Assembly (NCBI RefSeq): GCF_000948285.1 | Contig: NZ_JYBP01000003.1 | Coordinates: 1,240,001 to 1,304,000 of the forward strand | Length of the DNA: 64,000 nucleotides | DNA from: Geobacillus kaustophilus | Lineage (GTDB): Bacteria; Bacillota; Bacilli; Bacillales; Anoxybacillaceae | Direction of reading: 5' to 3' | Position numbers and translations under genes: made by a program | Notes under the pieces: model-generated | What the model saw: the letters and a program-made list of their open reading frames with translations, nothing else | The model's database searches: none | What the model was told of the DNA's origin: nothing | In this document: in pieces, positions 1 to 11,354 of the stretch | Layout: each line of letters opens with the position of its first letter | How positions within the stretch are numbered: position 1 is the stretch's first letter

Positions 1-691
1 CAAATCGGAACTTGTCGAGCCGGTGACGCGATTCCGTGTATTGAAACAATGCAGCATCGCTTAAATACACGTAGTTTTTGACGACAACGACGCGGTCATC
101 GCCGTTTAGGTCCAAATAACGGCGGTCTTCGTCCGTCGCTTCGTCGACCGATATCTCTTTTTTCGCAAAGCTGATCGGCAAATGCAGCTTCGTTTCCAAA
201 TATTCATAAATCGAGTCTTCGCAAATCTCTTTGGTCAATAGCGGCACATGCTTTTTCAGAAAAAAGTCTTTATCCAAAATAATCCGCTCACCGCCGATTT
301 CACGGACGCGCACGACTTTCCACACTTCGTCTTTGCTTGAGGCGCGCAGATGCTGCCGGAGTTCGCCGTCCGGCTTGATGACCGCCAGTTCATGCACAAT
401 CGTCCGCACCGGCTTCTTCATCGTCTGCGCCAGTTCTTTAAAGCTGACCAATCCAGATACGGGAAAGTCATATTTGTCGACGTCAAGGACGATGGATCCT
501 TTTCCTTTCATTTTTTGGATATAGCCGTGCTCGGACAACAAATGGAGCGCTTTGCGGATCGTCTCGCGCGATGTCTCATACCGGGCTGCCAGCTCGTGTT
601 CCGATGGCAGCTTGTCGTACGCCTTCCATTCTCCGCGGCGGATGCGGGAAATGAGGTCATGGTAAATGGTTAAATATTTGTTTTCATGCAT
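1..691 (-). CDS. treR: Trehalose operon repressor, GntR family (partial, runs off the window)
   Basis: About 230 residues are visible from an ATG at 691 to the left edge of the window, so the 3' end is missing only because the window stops. Residues 1-65 form a GntR-type winged helix-turn-helix with the recognition-helix stretch SRETIRKALHLL. The remainder reads as a UTRA effector domain. It is the last gene after treP and treA, 22 bp behind treA. TreR of Bacillus senses trehalose-6-phosphate and represses the operon; two TreR-type palindromes lie at the treP promoter, which fits autoregulation. A different GntR/UTRA regulator is possible but unlikely here. Confidence 0.88.
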   Translation of the reverse strand, partial: MHENKYLTIYHDLISRIRRGEWKAYDKLPSEHELAARYETSRETIRKALHLLSEHGYIQKMKGKGSIVLDVDKYDFPVSGLVSFKELAQTMKKPVRTIVHELAVIKPDGELRQHLRASSKDEVWKVVRVREIGGERIILDKDFFLKKHVPLLTKEICEDSIYEYLETKLHLPISFAKKEISVDEATDEDRRYLDLNGDDRVVVVKNYVYLSDAALFQYTESRHRLDKFRF

Positions 692-713
692 AAGAATCAC
701 CGCTTGTATTGTA

Positions 714-2405
714 TCACGGCCGGCGCAAAAGATAAACAACCGATTCGTATGGGCGCAGTTGCATGCGGCGAAAATCGGCCGGCGCGTCCGAATAATTGGC
801 GAGCAGCAGTTCTCCCGTATAGCCATCGGCTCCTGCTTCTCCCGGCAGCGTGAACGTCGTTTCGACTGGATAAAAATTGTTGACAACAAGCAACTTTTCT
901 CCATCGCCATGACGCATATAGGCAAAAATATGCGGATCGTCCGCAAGCAGCAGCTCATAGCGCCCGGTCGTGATGATGTCATACTGCTTGCGCAATTCAA
1001 TCAGCCGCTTATAGTGGTAAAAAATTGAATCGCGGTCGGTGAGCGCCTGTTTCACGTTAATGCGCCGGTAGTTGTCGGCGACGCGAATCCACGGCGTCCC
1101 GGACGTGAAACCAGCGTGCGGGCTGTCGTCCCATTGCATCGGCGTGCGTGAATTGTCGCGCGATTTCCGCTGCAAAATCTCAAGCACTTCCCGCTCGCTT
1201 TTGCCTTGTTCCCGCAAAATCCGGTACATGTTGAGCGACTCGACGTCGCGGTAGTCGCGAATATCGGTGAATTTCGGGTCCGTCATGCCGATTTCTTCGC
1301 CTTGGTAAATATAGGGCGTTCCTTGCATCAAATGGATCGTCGTCGCCAGCATTTTCGCCGATTCTTTCCAATACGTCCCGTCATCGCCATAGCGCGACAC
1401 GATGCGCGGCTGATCGTGGTTGCACCAAAAGAGCGCGTTCCAGCCCCCGCCTTCATACATCCGGACTTGCCATTCGGATAAAATGCGTTTTAAGGCAAGG
1501 AAATCAAATGGGGCGACTGCCCATTTTTCTCCGTTCGGATAATCGACCTTCAAGTGGTGAAAGTTAAACGTCATATTCAGCTCACGGTGGTTCGGGTTCG
1601 TGTAGCGGATGCAATGATCGATCGTCGTCGACGACATTTCCCCGACCGTCATGACGTCATATTTCGAAAACACTTCGCGGTTCATCTCTTGCAAAAACTC
1701 ATGAATGCGCGGTCCGTCCGTATAAAAGCGGCGCCCGTCCCCCGGCGGCACCGAACCGTCGTCATCCGGAAAGCGCTGGTCTTTTGACAACAAGTTGATG
1801 ACGTCAAGCCGAAAGCCGTCCACTCCTTTTTTGAGCCAAAAATGCATCATGTCATAAATGCGGCGGCGCAGCTCTTCGTTTTCCCAATTCAAATCAGCTT
1901 GCGTCACATCGAACAAATGCAAATAATATTGCCCGGTTCGTTCATCGTATTCCCAAGCCGAGCCGCCGAATTTCGACTGCCAGTTGTTCGGCGCTCCGCC
2001 GTCCGGCCTCGGGTCGCGCCAAATGTAAAACGAGCGGTATGGGTTCGTTTTCGAGGAGCGTGCCTGCTTGAACCATTCATGATCGGTTGAGGTATGGTTG
2101 ACGACCATGTCCATCACCAGCTTCATGCCGCGCGCGTGCACTTCTTGAAGCAAACGGTCAAAATCGTCCATCGTTCCGTATTCGGGATGAATGCGGAAAT
2201 AATCGCTGATGTCATAACCGTTGTCGCGCTGAGGCGACGCGTAGATCGGCGTCAGCCAAATGACATCGACGCCCAATTCTTGTAAATAATCGAGCTTTTC
2301 GATGATTCCTGGCAAATCGCCGATGCCGTCTCCATTCGTGTCGTAAAAGCTTTTCGGATAAATTTGATAAACGACCGCTTTTTTCCACCAAGGGGTTGTT
2401 GACAT
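714..2405 (-). CDS. treA: Trehalose-6-phosphate hydrolase (alpha,alpha-phosphotrehalase)
   Basis: A 563-residue GH13 enzyme of usual length for TreA/TreC. It cleaves trehalose-6-phosphate, delivered by the PTS permease TreP, into glucose and glucose-6-phosphate in the cytoplasm. The (beta/alpha)8 motifs are visible: VVNHTS near residue 101, GFRLDVIN with the nucleophile Asp201, the acid/base Glu256 in VGEMSS, and NHDQPR with Asp331. It sits between treP and treR in one operon. Oligo-1,6-glucosidases are close relatives, but the PTS and TreR neighbours decide for the phospho-sugar substrate. Confidence 0.95.
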   Translation of the reverse strand: MSTTPWWKKAVVYQIYPKSFYDTNGDGIGDLPGIIEKLDYLQELGVDVIWLTPIYASPQRDNGYDISDYFRIHPEYGTMDDFDRLLQEVHARGMKLVMDMVVNHTSTDHEWFKQARSSKTNPYRSFYIWRDPRPDGGAPNNWQSKFGGSAWEYDERTGQYYLHLFDVTQADLNWENEELRRRIYDMMHFWLKKGVDGFRLDVINLLSKDQRFPDDDGSVPPGDGRRFYTDGPRIHEFLQEMNREVFSKYDVMTVGEMSSTTIDHCIRYTNPNHRELNMTFNFHHLKVDYPNGEKWAVAPFDFLALKRILSEWQVRMYEGGGWNALFWCNHDQPRIVSRYGDDGTYWKESAKMLATTIHLMQGTPYIYQGEEIGMTDPKFTDIRDYRDVESLNMYRILREQGKSEREVLEILQRKSRDNSRTPMQWDDSPHAGFTSGTPWIRVADNYRRINVKQALTDRDSIFYHYKRLIELRKQYDIITTGRYELLLADDPHIFAYMRHGDGEKLLVVNNFYPVETTFTLPGEAGADGYTGELLLANYSDAPADFRRMQLRPYESVVYLLRRP

Positions 2406-2520
2406 CTCTCTTCACCTCGTTCGTCGGGATAAAAACATACCATTGGCGTCGGCGGCCAATGGTATGTTAGTAAATTGATTATTTAGAATATACTTCCCTT
2501 ACTACAACAGACCTCAGCCG

Positions 2521-3936
2521 TTAGCGGGCGCCTTTACGCACTTTCCCAAAGATAAACGTCAACGCAAACGGCACCACAATCGCCATCGCCATGCCGATAA
2601 AGAACGGCGTCCACTTTTGCGGCACGATCGACAAGAACCCCGGCAGGCCGCCGACACCAATCGACGGAGCGATTACGTGGTTGAGCGTAATAAACATGCC
2701 GGCAATCGCCGCGCCCGTCATCGCCGCAATAAACGGAAAGCGGAAGCGCAAGTTGACCCCGAACATGGCCGGCTCGGTAATGCCAAGATAAGCGGACACC
2801 GCCGATGTGAACGACAAGCCGCGCAGCTTTTCGTCTTTGGCGACAACCATCATCGCCAGCGCCGCTGACCCTTGGGCGATGTTTGACATGACCAAAATCG
2901 GCCATAAGAACGTTCCGCCTGTATTCGCAATGAGCTGCAAGTCGACCGGCAAGAACGTATGATGCATCCCGGTGACGACAAGCGGCGCATACAGCGCTCC
3001 ATACAGCAAACCACCGAGAGCTGGAACCGTGTCAAAAATCGTCACAAACAAGTGGGTAATGGCATTGCCGATCGCAAAGGTGACCGGCCCGATGGCGATG
3101 AACGACAAAAAGCCCGTAATGAGCAACGCAAGCGGCGCGACAAGCAACAGCTGAAACGCATCCGGTATGCGCTTGCGCAAAAACAGCTCCAGCTTCGCCA
3201 GCACGTAGGACGCCGCCAAAACCGGCAACACTTGCCCTTGATAGCCCACCTTTTGCACTTCAAAGCCGAACAAGTTCCAAACTGGAATCTCTCCTTTTTC
3301 TTTCGCCGCTCCCCACCCCCAAGCGTTCAACAAATCCGGGTGGACGAGCATCAAACCAAGGACAATCCCTAAGAGCGGGCTGCCGCCGAATTTCGTCACC
3401 GCCGACCAGCCGATCAAACCGGGCAGGAAGACGAACGCCGTATTGGCGATCAAGTTGATCATATTCGCCAAATCGGCCCATTCTTTGTGCACCTCGACAA
3501 ACGATTTCCCTTCGTAAAAAATGCCTGGGCCTGTCAAGACGTTGTTAATGCCCATCAACAAACCGGCCGTCACGATCGCCGGCAAAATCGGAATGAAAAT
3601 ATCAGCAAGCGTCTTAATGGCGCGCTGAAGAGGATTGAGCTTCGCTTCCGCCGCATCTTTGATCTCCTGTTTCGTCGCCCGGCTGAGGCCCGTCAGCTCG
3701 ACGAGGTCATCATACACTTTATCGACAAGTCCTTGGCCGATGACGACTTGGAACTGGCCGTTTGCGGAAAACGATCCTTTGACGACATGGATGCGCTCAA
3801 GCGTTTCCTTATCGACTTTCCCCTCATCTTTGAGCGCAAACCGAAGCCGTGTCACGCAATGCGTGGCGGCGGCGATGTTTTCCTTGCCGCCGATGGCTTC
3901 AACGATTTGCGCGGCTGCTTGTTGATATGCTCCCAT
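2521..3936 (-). CDS. treP: PTS trehalose transporter, EIIBC
   Basis: Trehalose permease of the phosphotransferase system with an N-terminal EIIB domain (residues 1-85; phosphorylated Cys27 in ATHCVTRLRF) and a C-terminal EIIC membrane domain of about ten helices. No EIIA domain is present, so it must borrow a glucose-type EIIA, as in B. subtilis. I chose the ATG at 3936 rather than a start at 3963, because the upstream AGGGAGG lies about nine bases before it. First gene of treP-treA-treR. Confidence 0.95.
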   Translation of the reverse strand: MGAYQQAAAQIVEAIGGKENIAAATHCVTRLRFALKDEGKVDKETLERIHVVKGSFSANGQFQVVIGQGLVDKVYDDLVELTGLSRATKQEIKDAAEAKLNPLQRAIKTLADIFIPILPAIVTAGLLMGINNVLTGPGIFYEGKSFVEVHKEWADLANMINLIANTAFVFLPGLIGWSAVTKFGGSPLLGIVLGLMLVHPDLLNAWGWGAAKEKGEIPVWNLFGFEVQKVGYQGQVLPVLAASYVLAKLELFLRKRIPDAFQLLLVAPLALLITGFLSFIAIGPVTFAIGNAITHLFVTIFDTVPALGGLLYGALYAPLVVTGMHHTFLPVDLQLIANTGGTFLWPILVMSNIAQGSAALAMMVVAKDEKLRGLSFTSAVSAYLGITEPAMFGVNLRFRFPFIAAMTGAAIAGMFITLNHVIAPSIGVGGLPGFLSIVPQKWTPFFIGMAMAIVVPFALTFIFGKVRKGAR

Positions 3937-3989
3937 GGATGAATGCCTCCCTTTTCTCACCATCGCTATGCGTAAACTAAATCGCTTTC

Positions 3990-4004
3990 AGCAACCGGTT
4001 GCAA
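3990..4004 (-). promoter_or_regulatory. Catabolite-responsive element (cre) of the treP operon
   Basis: Read on the minus strand the 15 bases match the Bacillus cre consensus WTGNAANCGNWNNCW at every position and contain the palindrome GCAACCGGTTGC. It lies downstream of the promoter, so CcpA binding there would act as a roadblock to transcription of treP. The match is seen; repression by CcpA is inferred from the consensus. Confidence 0.8.
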
Positions 4005-4009
4005 AAAAC

Positions 4010-4021
4010 TTGTATATACAA
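4010..4021. promoter_or_regulatory. TreR operator, promoter-distal copy
   Basis: Perfect 12-base palindrome TTGTATATACAA, the known TreR box of Bacillus. It lies just downstream of the treP -10 box, around the expected transcription start. Confidence 0.8.
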
Positions 4022-4030
4022 CTCACTTTC

Positions 4031-4059
4031 ATTTTATCCTGTATATACAAGTTTGTCAA
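4031..4059 (-). promoter_or_regulatory. Sigma-A promoter of treP with embedded second TreR operator
   Basis: Minus-strand -35 TTGACA (4054-4059) and -10 TAAAAT (4031-4036) are separated by 17 bases. The spacer contains the second TreR palindrome TGTATATACA (4040-4049). A repressor dimer here would cover the polymerase site directly. Confidence 0.85.
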
Positions 4060-4213
4060 CATCTTTCGATGACCTTCTTCATTTTTCGACAATAGTTGTT
4101 GTTTTTTTGCTAACTTCCACTTCTTTTGTGATGTTTTGTCAAGAAGCAGGAAAATCATCAACCGAGTAGGAAAATAAACAATATGCCAAACGACAAGAAA
4201 GGATGAGACTGCG

Positions 4214-4948
4214 ATGAAAACCTATACACTCCGCGAAGCAGCGAAAAAAATCGGGGTGACGGCCCGGGATTTGAAACAATGGGAAAAACAGTTTGCAGAA
4301 TCGATTGTCGTCCCGCGCACAATCGAGGGAGCGCGCATCTACACCGATGAACTGATCAATCGGTTTCGCCATATTCGCACTTGGCTTGAGGACGGCCGCC
4401 ACCCACGCGAAGTGGCTGAAATGATCAGGCAAATGGACGGACAACTGGAAGAGGGAGCCAACGAGACAGCTGCTCAAGTGGAAACAGCCGTCATGGAAGG
4501 GGAAATCATCGATGTGCCCCGCCTGTTGCATCAAGGGATGCCATACATAGCCGAGCAGTTGGCGGCCCGCTTAAAAGACGATATCGTCGACGCCTTGAAA
4601 CAGGAAACGACAGCTGCGGTCCGGCAAGCGATGGATGACGTGAAAGGCCGCCTCGACTACATCGAGGAGCGAACGACCGCAGCTGCCGAAACGGTGCGCC
4701 GTTCGCTCCGCGATTACGAGGACGCCTGGCAGCAAAAAACGGAACAGCTGCATGAACATTTGGAAACGGTCGTCGCGTTCTGTCAAGAGGAAAAAGCAAG
4801 ACAGGAAGAGGAGCGCAAACAGCTCGAACTGCGCATTTTGGAGCGGGAAAAAGCGTTTCGCGAGCTCGTGTTGTCGTTCCGGCAAACCGCTGCCAGCGCG
4901 AGTGCCGCTCGAGCTCGGCACAAATGGTGGAAATTTTGGCAAGGATGA
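4214..4948 (+). CDS. MerR-type helix-turn-helix protein with long coiled coil
   Basis: A 244-residue protein with an AAAGGATGA ribosome site eight bases before its ATG. Residues 1-70 look like a MerR-type DNA-binding head (REAAKKIGVTARDLKQWEK). Residues 75-225 are charged and heptad-like, predicting a long coiled coil. The extreme C-terminus is basic and aromatic (KWWKFWQG). The layout recalls RacA and KfrA/DUF3967-type proteins that bind DNA and tether it. It stands alone, divergent from treP and ending at its own terminator. A role in chromosome or plasmid anchoring is only a guess; a simple regulator is also possible. Confidence 0.6.
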   Translation: MKTYTLREAAKKIGVTARDLKQWEKQFAESIVVPRTIEGARIYTDELINRFRHIRTWLEDGRHPREVAEMIRQMDGQLEEGANETAAQVETAVMEGEIIDVPRLLHQGMPYIAEQLAARLKDDIVDALKQETTAAVRQAMDDVKGRLDYIEERTTAAAETVRRSLRDYEDAWQQKTEQLHEHLETVVAFCQEEKARQEEERKQLELRILEREKAFRELVLSFRQTAASASAARARHKWWKFWQG

Positions 4949-5001
4949 GCTGTTCAAAGAAATGACAAACACATTCATTGGTGTGCCATACTTCAAAAAA
5001 G

Positions 5002-5027
5002 GGACCCCGCCAAAACGCGGGGCCTTT
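5002..5027. terminator. Bidirectional intrinsic terminator
   Basis: GC-rich hairpin (GACCCCGC / GCGGGGCC) flanked by an A-run and a T-run, placed between the convergent MerR-like gene and the PilZ gene. Confidence 0.8.
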
Positions 5028-5031
5028 TGCA

Positions 5032-5376
5032 TCATGTTCGACGGCTCTCGACCGCATGCCGTTTGATGGCTTCGATCAAGCGCGCTTCTTCTTGTTGGGT
5101 GAGATAGAGGCGGACGCCGTAATAGCGAATGCGGGCAAACGGCTTTTCCCATACGAGCTTGCCTTGGACCGTAAACGAAGCGCCGCTCAGCGCAAATGAC
5201 ACTTCCACCGGCACTCCATCATGGGAAAATGGAAGCCGGCTTTCGACTTCCACCTTCATTCCATGCGGGCTTATGTCATCAATCAAAACGTTGTAGCTGG
5301 CATCAGCTATGCGCAGTTCGGCCGGAAGCGGCTGGCCAAACTGATACCGGAACGGTTCTTGACGTTTGAATCTCAT
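5032..5376 (-). CDS. PilZ domain protein (putative c-di-GMP receptor)
   Basis: A 114-residue single PilZ domain. The N-terminal arginines (RFKRQ) and the DDISPHGM stretch (D/N-x-S-x-x-G motif) are the two halves of the c-di-GMP binding signature, although the first half is an imperfect RxxxR. Its ATG overlaps the parC stop by four bases and has its own GGGGAGG site, so it is translationally coupled to parC. There is no evidence of a functional link to topoisomerase IV; the coupling may simply reflect operon structure. Confidence 0.8.
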   Translation of the reverse strand: MRFKRQEPFRYQFGQPLPAELRIADASYNVLIDDISPHGMKVEVESRLPFSHDGVPVEVSFALSGASFTVQGKLVWEKPFARIRYYGVRLYLTQQEEARLIEAIKRHAVESRRT

Positions 5377-7817
5377 CCTTCCTCCCCTTTTCCAAGCAAC
5401 TTCACCGGCTCTTTCCAGACATCCACCACCGCTCCGGCTTCGTCAATGTCCACAACAAACGAACCGGTGCTGTAACGGTCAGACGGACGGAGCGAAGAAG
5501 CTTGAATCGTCTCGATGACTCCTTTTTCCGTCCGCAGCCCAACCGTTTCTTCATCGCTACCGACAAAGACAGCGCCAACAATGCGATGCGGGTTGGACTT
5601 CACTTCACGTATGATCACAACGCCGCGCTTCGCCCGTGAAGACGGCTCAAACTCGCTCATGGCCACTTTTTTCACCGCCCCGCGCTGCGTCACGACGACG
5701 AATGAGCCCCCCTCTTCCAGGCGAACGGGGCACGCGGCGGCGACAAAGTCCCCTTCCTTCAATTGAATCCCTTTCACGCCAGCCGCGCGCACGCCAACAA
5801 GGCTGATCTCCTCCTCGGCAAACAAGAGCGCATGTCCATCATGCGTCGCAAGCCAAAGATGGCCGCATCCATCCGTCGCGTAGACGGCGACGACGTCATC
5901 ATCCTCTTTCACATTGACGGCCACAAGCGGGCGGGTGTAGCGCTGCACTTGATATTGCGCCAGTTCAGTCCGCTTCACGAGTCCTTGCCTCGTCACAAAG
6001 ATGAGCTGCTCCCCGGTGTTAAAGGAAGAGACTGGAACAGCGGCGACGAGTTCATCGTCGCGTTCAAGCGGAATGAGATGGGAAATGTGCTGGCCGACCT
6101 CTTTCCAACGGATATCAGGGAGCGTATGCACCGGACAGTATAAATAGTAGCCGCGGCGGGTGAAAAGCAAAAGCACATCGGTCGTATTCATCTCAAGTTG
6201 GGCGAGCAGCCGATCCGTTTCCTTCATGCCCATGTCTTGGCCGTTTGAGGCGCTGTAGGAACGATAGCTCGTCCGCTTCACATATCCTTCTTTTGTCACG
6301 GTGACGATCACATCTTCCGCCGGAATGAGCGCCTCCATCTTGACTTTCAGCTCTTCAATCTCCTCTTCAATCACCGTCCGCCGCTCGTCGGCGTATTGCT
6401 TTTTCATGGCTTTTAATTCTTTTTTAATCACGGACAACAGCTTTTTCTCATCGGCCAAGACCGCGGTCAGTTCCGCGATCGTTTTGTCAAGCTCGTCCGC
6501 TTCTTGACGCAGCGCCGTGATATCGGTGTTCGTCAGTCGGTACAGCTGAAGCGTCACGATCGCCTCGGCCTGCGCCTCGGTGAACGCGTAACGGGCCATC
6601 AGCCGATCTTTGGCATCGCGCTTGTCGCTTGACGCCCGAATCGTCGCGATCACCTCATCCAAAATGGAAAGCGCCCGAATCAAACCATCGACCATATGCT
6701 TCCGCTCGTTCGCTTTTTTCAGCTCAAAATGCGAGCGGTTCGTGACGACTTCTTTCCGGTGGGCGATGTACGCATCCAACAGCTCCGGCAGGCTCATCAG
6801 CTTCGGCCGGCGCTCATGGATCGCCACCATGTTGAAGCTGTACGGCACTTGCAAATCCGTGTTTTTGTACAAGTAGTTGAGAATCGATTCCGCATCAGCA
6901 TCTTTTTTCAACTCGATGACGATCGACAGCCCGTTCCGGTCCGTTTCATCGCGCACGTCGGCGATGCCGTCGAGCTTTTTGTCGAGGCGAAGCTCGTCAA
7001 TTTTTTTCACTAAATTCGCTTTGTTCACTTCATACGGCAGTTCCGTGATGACAATGTGCTTTTTCCCACCTTTTCCCTGCTCGATGGCGGCTTTGGCGCG
7101 GATGATGATTTTCCCGCGGCCGGTCTCGTACGCCTTGCGGATGCCATCTTTCCCTTGGATGATGCCGCCGGTCGGAAAATCGGGGCCGGGAAGAACCGTC
7201 ATCAGCTCATCAACGGTGCAGTCGGGCTGATCGATCCGCATCAAGACGGCATCGATCACCTCGCCAAGCGCATGCGGCGGAATGTCGGTCGCATAGCCGG
7301 CTGAAATCCCGGTCGAGCCGTTCACCAACAAATTCGGAAACATCGCCGGCAGGACGGTCGGCTCATCGGTCGTATCGTCAAAGTTCGGCACAAACGGAAC
7401 CGTTTCTTTGTCAATATCACGAAGCAATTCGGCGGCAATCGCCGACAGGCGCGCCTCTGTGTAGCGCATCGCCGCGGGCGGGTCGCCGTCGATGCTGCCG
7501 TTGTTGCCGTGCATCTCCACAAGCACGTTGCGCAGCTTCCAATCTTGGCTCATCCGCACCATCGCTTCATACACGGACGAATCGCCGTGCGGATGGAAGT
7601 TGCCGATCACGTTTCCAACCGTTTTCGCCGCCTTGCGAAACGGCTTGTCAGCCGTGTTGCCATCAATGTACATCGCATATAAAATACGGCGCTGCACAGG
7701 CTTCAGCCCGTCTCGCGCATCCGGGAGCGCCCGGTCTTGGATAATGTATTTGCTGTAGCGGCCAAAGCGGTCGCCCAACACATCTTCTAAAGGCAATTCC
7801 AACAATCGCTCTGTCAT
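5373..7817 (-). CDS. parC: DNA topoisomerase IV subunit A
   Basis: An 814-residue type IIA topoisomerase A subunit that breaks and rejoins DNA to decatenate daughter chromosomes. The active-site tyrosine is Tyr119 in [11 protein letters not shown]. The quinolone-resistance positions Ser80 and Glu84 ([10 protein letters not shown]) are the usual sensitive residues. The C-terminal half contains beta-pinwheel repeats. It follows parE by about 60 bp. Assigned to ParC rather than GyrA because it is paired with parE. Confidence 0.96.
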   Translation of the reverse strand: MTERLLELPLEDVLGDRFGRYSKYIIQDRALPDARDGLKPVQRRILYAMYIDGNTADKPFRKAAKTVGNVIGNFHPHGDSSVYEAMVRMSQDWKLRNVLVEMHGNNGSIDGDPPAAMRYTEARLSAIAAELLRDIDKETVPFVPNFDDTTDEPTVLPAMFPNLLVNGSTGISAGYATDIPPHALGEVIDAVLMRIDQPDCTVDELMTVLPGPDFPTGGIIQGKDGIRKAYETGRGKIIIRAKAAIEQGKGGKKHIVITELPYEVNKANLVKKIDELRLDKKLDGIADVRDETDRNGLSIVIELKKDADAESILNYLYKNTDLQVPYSFNMVAIHERRPKLMSLPELLDAYIAHRKEVVTNRSHFELKKANERKHMVDGLIRALSILDEVIATIRASSDKRDAKDRLMARYAFTEAQAEAIVTLQLYRLTNTDITALRQEADELDKTIAELTAVLADEKKLLSVIKKELKAMKKQYADERRTVIEEEIEELKVKMEALIPAEDVIVTVTKEGYVKRTSYRSYSASNGQDMGMKETDRLLAQLEMNTTDVLLLFTRRGYYLYCPVHTLPDIRWKEVGQHISHLIPLERDDELVAAVPVSSFNTGEQLIFVTRQGLVKRTELAQYQVQRYTRPLVAVNVKEDDDVVAVYATDGCGHLWLATHDGHALLFAEEEISLVGVRAAGVKGIQLKEGDFVAAACPVRLEEGGSFVVVTQRGAVKKVAMSEFEPSSRAKRGVVIIREVKSNPHRIVGAVFVGSDEETVGLRTEKGVIETIQASSLRPSDRYSTGSFVVDIDEAGAVVDVWKEPVKLLGKGEEG

Positions 7818-7878
7818 GCTCTCTCTCCTTTCTCACCGAACATGAACGGCAAAAAGGCGGCGCCTCTTCGTGCCGCCA

Positions 7879-9963
<2,085 letters not shown>

Positions 9964-9970
9964 TCATCAA

Positions 9971-10390
9971 TTAGGCGCGTTTGGTGAGCGCATGTTCCAC
10001 TTTAATGCAGCGGTCCATAATGACCGTGCAGCCTTTCTCCTTTAAAAAGCGGTATGCCTCTTCGTTGACGACGCCGAGCTGCGCCCAAAACACGTCGGCG
10101 TCGATTTGCACAAACTCGTGGGCCAGCTCGGGCAAATGCTCAGAGCGGCGGAACACATCGACGATGTCGACATGGCCTTCGATGTCAGTCAATCGGTCAA
10201 CCGCCGGAATGCCTTCCCACTCATCGATCATCGGATTGACCGGAATGATTTCGTATCCAGCGTCTTTCATCGCTTTCGCCACCATATACGACTCGCGCTC
10301 CGGATTGTTGGACAACCCAACGACGGCAATCCGCTTCGCCTTGCGCAAAATCTCGCCGATTTCTTCCCGGCTTGGGTTGACAATGGGCAT
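9971..10390 (-). CDS. yneT: CoA-binding domain protein, YneT-like
   Basis: A 139-residue single Rossmann-type CoA_binding domain with the VGLSNNPERES nucleotide loop near residue 24, as in the N-terminal part of succinyl-CoA synthetase alpha. B. subtilis YneT lies next to parE in the same way. Ligand and role are not known for the family. It has its own terminator and lies upstream of parE on the same strand. Confidence 0.82.
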   Translation of the reverse strand: MPIVNPSREEIGEILRKAKRIAVVGLSNNPERESYMVAKAMKDAGYEIIPVNPMIDEWEGIPAVDRLTDIEGHVDIVDVFRRSEHLPELAHEFVQIDADVFWAQLGVVNEEAYRFLKEKGCTVIMDRCIKVEHALTKRA

Positions 10391-10516
10391 CGGGTTCTCT
10401 CCTTCCTTTCCTCTCGTTCTTTGCAGTACTTGTTTCGCGATGGAGAAAGAAAAATCCTTCTATGAAACGGAAATTGTTTTGGCCCCCCTTCCAGAAAAGC
10501 ACAGCCTTGTTCTTTG

Positions 10517-11118
10517 CTACAAGCCGCTGTCGCGCAACCCCCATCCCGCATACACGCCCGCTAAAAAGACGGTTGTCATGGCAATCGCATGGACGATGAC
10601 CCATCCCCACCGGCCGTAGCGGAAAGAGGAAGCCGCAAGCGGGGAGCGCGCTTTTCTGGGGACGATTTTTCCGCCCATCCACTCAAAGAACAGCAAATAC
10701 AGCCACCAAGAGGTGTACGAATCCCACACATCCCACTTCTTATAATCAATCAGAGAGAGCGGCGATACAAGCGCGATCAACTCAAACAGCATAATCAACT
10801 GCACCGTCGCAAAGTAAAAGGGGAGCTTCCATGCCCAGCTTTCCGGACTGTACTTGACTCCAAACAAAACGAAAAACGGAATGATGGTTGCCATTTCCAC
10901 GAGCGGAATCGGTGTATAGGGAACAAGTTTGACAGGGAAGGAGTAAAATCCGGCATAAACAAATGCAAGGCAAAGAACGATGCCGACCGCCGCGCTGAAT
11001 GCATACAAAACCGCATATGTCCGTACATGCTGTTTGGCAATCAAAAACTTCCCGCAACACTCAACGTGACCGCTAGGAGTTCCACCGCCCAAACAACAGG
11101 TAGAGAAACGGTCATCAT
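10517..11118 (-). pseudogene. Multi-pass membrane protein, disrupted by a one-base frameshift
   Basis: A membrane protein of about 200 residues with six or so hydrophobic segments and a WDVWDSYTSWW stretch. A well-placed start (ATGATG at 11118, GGGAGGAT six bases upstream) opens a frame that reads a hydrophobic helix and then meets TGA right after a run of five T's (11043-11047). With one more T the frame runs straight into FLIAKQHVRTY and continues to the stop at 10517. The family is not certain; it resembles small Bacillus integral membrane proteins such as the CBO0543 group. Either a real inactivation or a sequencing undercall. Confidence 0.6.
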
Positions 11119-11282
11119 CGATCCTCCCTAAACCCATTTTCCACTCCTCAAACGCTGTCTCAGACAGCACCGTTAGTATCATCCACAACGTGGAATTTAT
11201 ACCGGGAATTCTCACCGGGCTTTCCACTCATCAAGCTGTCTGGCATCGCTTAACAAACGTGCTTCGTGCATGTATGGCGATG

Positions 11283-11310
11283 AAAAAAGGAGTCCCGTTG
11301 TGTTTGGGAC
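11283..11310 (-). terminator. Terminator of the ABC1 kinase gene
   Basis: Minus-strand stem GTCCC / GGGAC followed by TCC and a run of six T's, 45 bases after the stop of the UbiB-like gene. Confidence 0.65.
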
Positions 11311-11354
11311 ACCCTCGACGGATCGGACTGCATCAAACATTCAAGAATTTTCGA

